The position numbers were made by a program, and so were the translations under genes. From Candidatus Avoscillospira stercoripullorum (GTDB lineage: Bacteria; Bacillota; Clostridia; Oscillospirales; Oscillospiraceae), in NCBI GenBank assembly GCA_018712905.1, contig DVGD01000194.1, positions 1 to 6,279 on the forward strand: 6,279 nt of DNA, written 5' to 3'. Positions 5,110-6,279 of the stretch are shown here, in pieces. The notes below the pieces were generated by a model. That model was not told the DNA's origin, ran no database searches, and was given only the letters and a program-made list of their open reading frames with translations. Within the stretch, counting starts at the first letter, position 1. The number at the start of each line of letters is the position of its first letter.

Positions 5110-6279
5110 CTACTCCACGCCCCGGGCGTAGAGGCCGCGGGTGCAGGTGCCGGGGTCGAAGTCCCCGGCGCCGAAGTATTGACTCAGGGCGCCGTCCACC
5201 TCGGCGGGATTTTCGGTGGTAAAGCTCATGCGCAGCGCCCACAGCCCCAGGTTTTGAAGGCTCTTGCGCTTGTCGAGAAGATAGAGCCGCTTGCCGTTGT
5301 ACATCACGTTCCGGCAGGTGCCGGGATCCTTGAGAAGGGGAAATTCCTCGCCCATGCGGTCGATGAGCTTGGTGGGGGAGTCGCAGGAGCAGGTGCCGGT
5401 GCGGCTTTTGAGAAGGCAGTTTTCCATGAGCATCAAGGGAAGCCGCCCGTAGACCAGGAGCTCGCTGTCCATGGCCTTGCTCATGTCCCGCACCTGGGGG
5501 AGCATGAGCTCAAAGCTCACCATCTGGCTCAAAAGCCCCAGGCTTTTGAGGTAGTGCATGGCGCGGGAGTTGAAGACGTTGAGGCCGAAGTCGCCGCGCA
5601 CCTCGAAGCCCTTTTGCTTGAGGAGGCGGATCTGCCCCAGGTTCCCGGTGAGCGCCTGGCGCACGCCCATGGCGCGGACGCGCTCCAAGGCCACCGCCCA
5701 CTGGCTGCGCTCCCGGTCGTGGATCACCCGGGGCAAAATGGCGCAAAGAGCCGTTTCCGGCGGCAGCTGGCCGGGGATCTCCGGGTGCTCGAGAAGCTCC
5801 GTGAGCGGCACATACAAAACCGCGGGCTTGGCATTGATAAGGCGCTTGGTGATTTGGCCGGCATTTCGCACCGCCACGGTGAGCGCCGGCTCGCCGGCAT
5901 GGCCGGGGTAGGCTTCCAGGCGGCTATACGTGCCCAGGCGCACCGGATCGGTGCGGCCGCGCAGGGCGGTGAGCTGGTCGAGCACCTCCCGGCGCATGGC
6001 GTTGATCTCCGATGCGGGCAGGGTGAGTCCCGGCTCCAGGGCGGCCTTGACCTGGGCGGCGAAGTAGGGCGTGCCGCCGGTTTTTTGCAGGCGCTTTTGA
6101 AGCTCGTCCTCGGTGAGGGGGCGGTTCACCGCCGCCTCGGGCACGGGTCCCTTGGTGCGCACCACGTGCCCCCGGTCGTCCTCCACGGCCAGCTGGCTCT
6201 CCTCGCCGCTGCGGAGCATGGCGTAAAAGGTGACGCCCACCCGGGGATTTTCGCCCCGCTCGTAGCTCGCCCGGGCGCC
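5110..6279 (-). CDS. U32 family peptidase, C-terminal part
   Basis: The reading frame is open through the right edge, so only the last 389 residues are seen; the GTG at 6240 is internal. The visible part starts GARASYERGENPRVGVTFYA. It contains a DUF3656-like segment with QKTGGTPYFAAQVKA and LPASEINAMRREVLDQL (about residues 65-103 of the fragment). A second half typical of large U32 proteins follows: LLVYGRLPLMLMENC, LIDRMGEEFPLL, the YNGKRLYLLDK region and the usual C-terminal end TRGLYARGVE. Four cysteines (fragment residues 288, 297, 299, 322; C-x8-C-x-C-x22-C) could hold an iron-sulfur cluster, as reported for other U32 proteins. U32 members act as collagenase-like peptidases or in RNA hydroxylation (RlhA, TrhP); which applies here is unknown. 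The N-terminal catalytic half is missing. It is followed by type I copy 3, so co-transcription with maf is uncertain. Confidence 0.9.
   Translation of the reverse strand, partial: GARASYERGENPRVGVTFYAMLRSGEESQLAVEDDRGHVVRTKGPVPEAAVNRPLTEDELQKRLQKTGGTPYFAAQVKAALEPGLTLPASEINAMRREVLDQLTALRGRTDPVRLGTYSRLEAYPGHAGEPALTVAVRNAGQITKRLINAKPAVLYVPLTELLEHPEIPGQLPPETALCAILPRVIHDRERSQWAVALERVRAMGVRQALTGNLGQIRLLKQKGFEVRGDFGLNVFNSRAMHYLKSLGLLSQMVSFELMLPQVRDMSKAMDSELLVYGRLPLMLMENCLLKSRTGTCSCDSPTKLIDRMGEEFPLLKDPGTCRNVMYNGKRLYLLDKRKSLQNLGLWALRMSFTTENPAEVDGALSQYFGAGDFDPGTCTRGLYARGVE

Overview
The window looks like chromosomal DNA from a GC-rich Clostridia-type Firmicute, most likely a gut Oscillospiraceae/Ruminococcaceae relative. 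That placement is inference: it rests on a GC-rich maf-mreC-mreD-PBP2 cluster with Gram-positive-style Shine-Dalgarno sites, a large U32 peptidase carrying a DUF3656-type segment, and intergenic palindromic repeats of a style I associate with that group. No rRNA, tRNA, CRISPR array or complete transposase is visible.

Every recognisable gene is on the minus strand, so transcription runs from right to left. In that order they are: the 3' two-thirds or less of a U32-family peptidase (stop at 5110, open at the right edge); maf (4344-4922), a septum-associated nucleotide pyrophosphatase; mreC (3511-4347) and mreD (2719-3222), membrane parts of the elongasome; a class B penicillin-binding protein of the PBP2/MrdA type (631-2718); and the first 57 codons of a DUF559 endonuclease-like gene (1-173, cut by the left edge). 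maf and mreC overlap by 4 nt, and mreD and the PBP gene abut with no gap. The block is therefore a cell-wall elongation operon: MreC and MreD scaffold and activate the PBP2 transpeptidase. mreB is not in the window.

The three intergenic gaps (174-630, 3223-3510, 4923-5109) are filled mostly by two kinds of hairpin-rich repeat. Type I is a composite with four ordered hairpins whose outer stems are CCTCCCC/GGGGAGG and GCTCCCC/GGGGAGC. It occurs at 233-380, 393-628 and 4965-5097. Type II is built from half-elements of the form GTAGGGG-stem-loop-stem-CCCG, at 3278-3379 (a 102-bp unit with perfect 28-bp terminal inverted repeats), 3399-3452 and 3469-3510. The sequence of the hairpin stems changes between copies while the pairing is kept.

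The most interesting observation is that the two types share a core of about 47 nt (449-495 against the reverse complement of 3306-3352, 40 of 47 identical). The same core is thus enclosed by two unrelated sets of hairpin ends. This suggests a modular, probably non-autonomous family of palindromic elements. The repeats end 0 to 2 nt from the stop codons of mreC and the PBP gene. Whether the family is already catalogued cannot be judged from this sequence.
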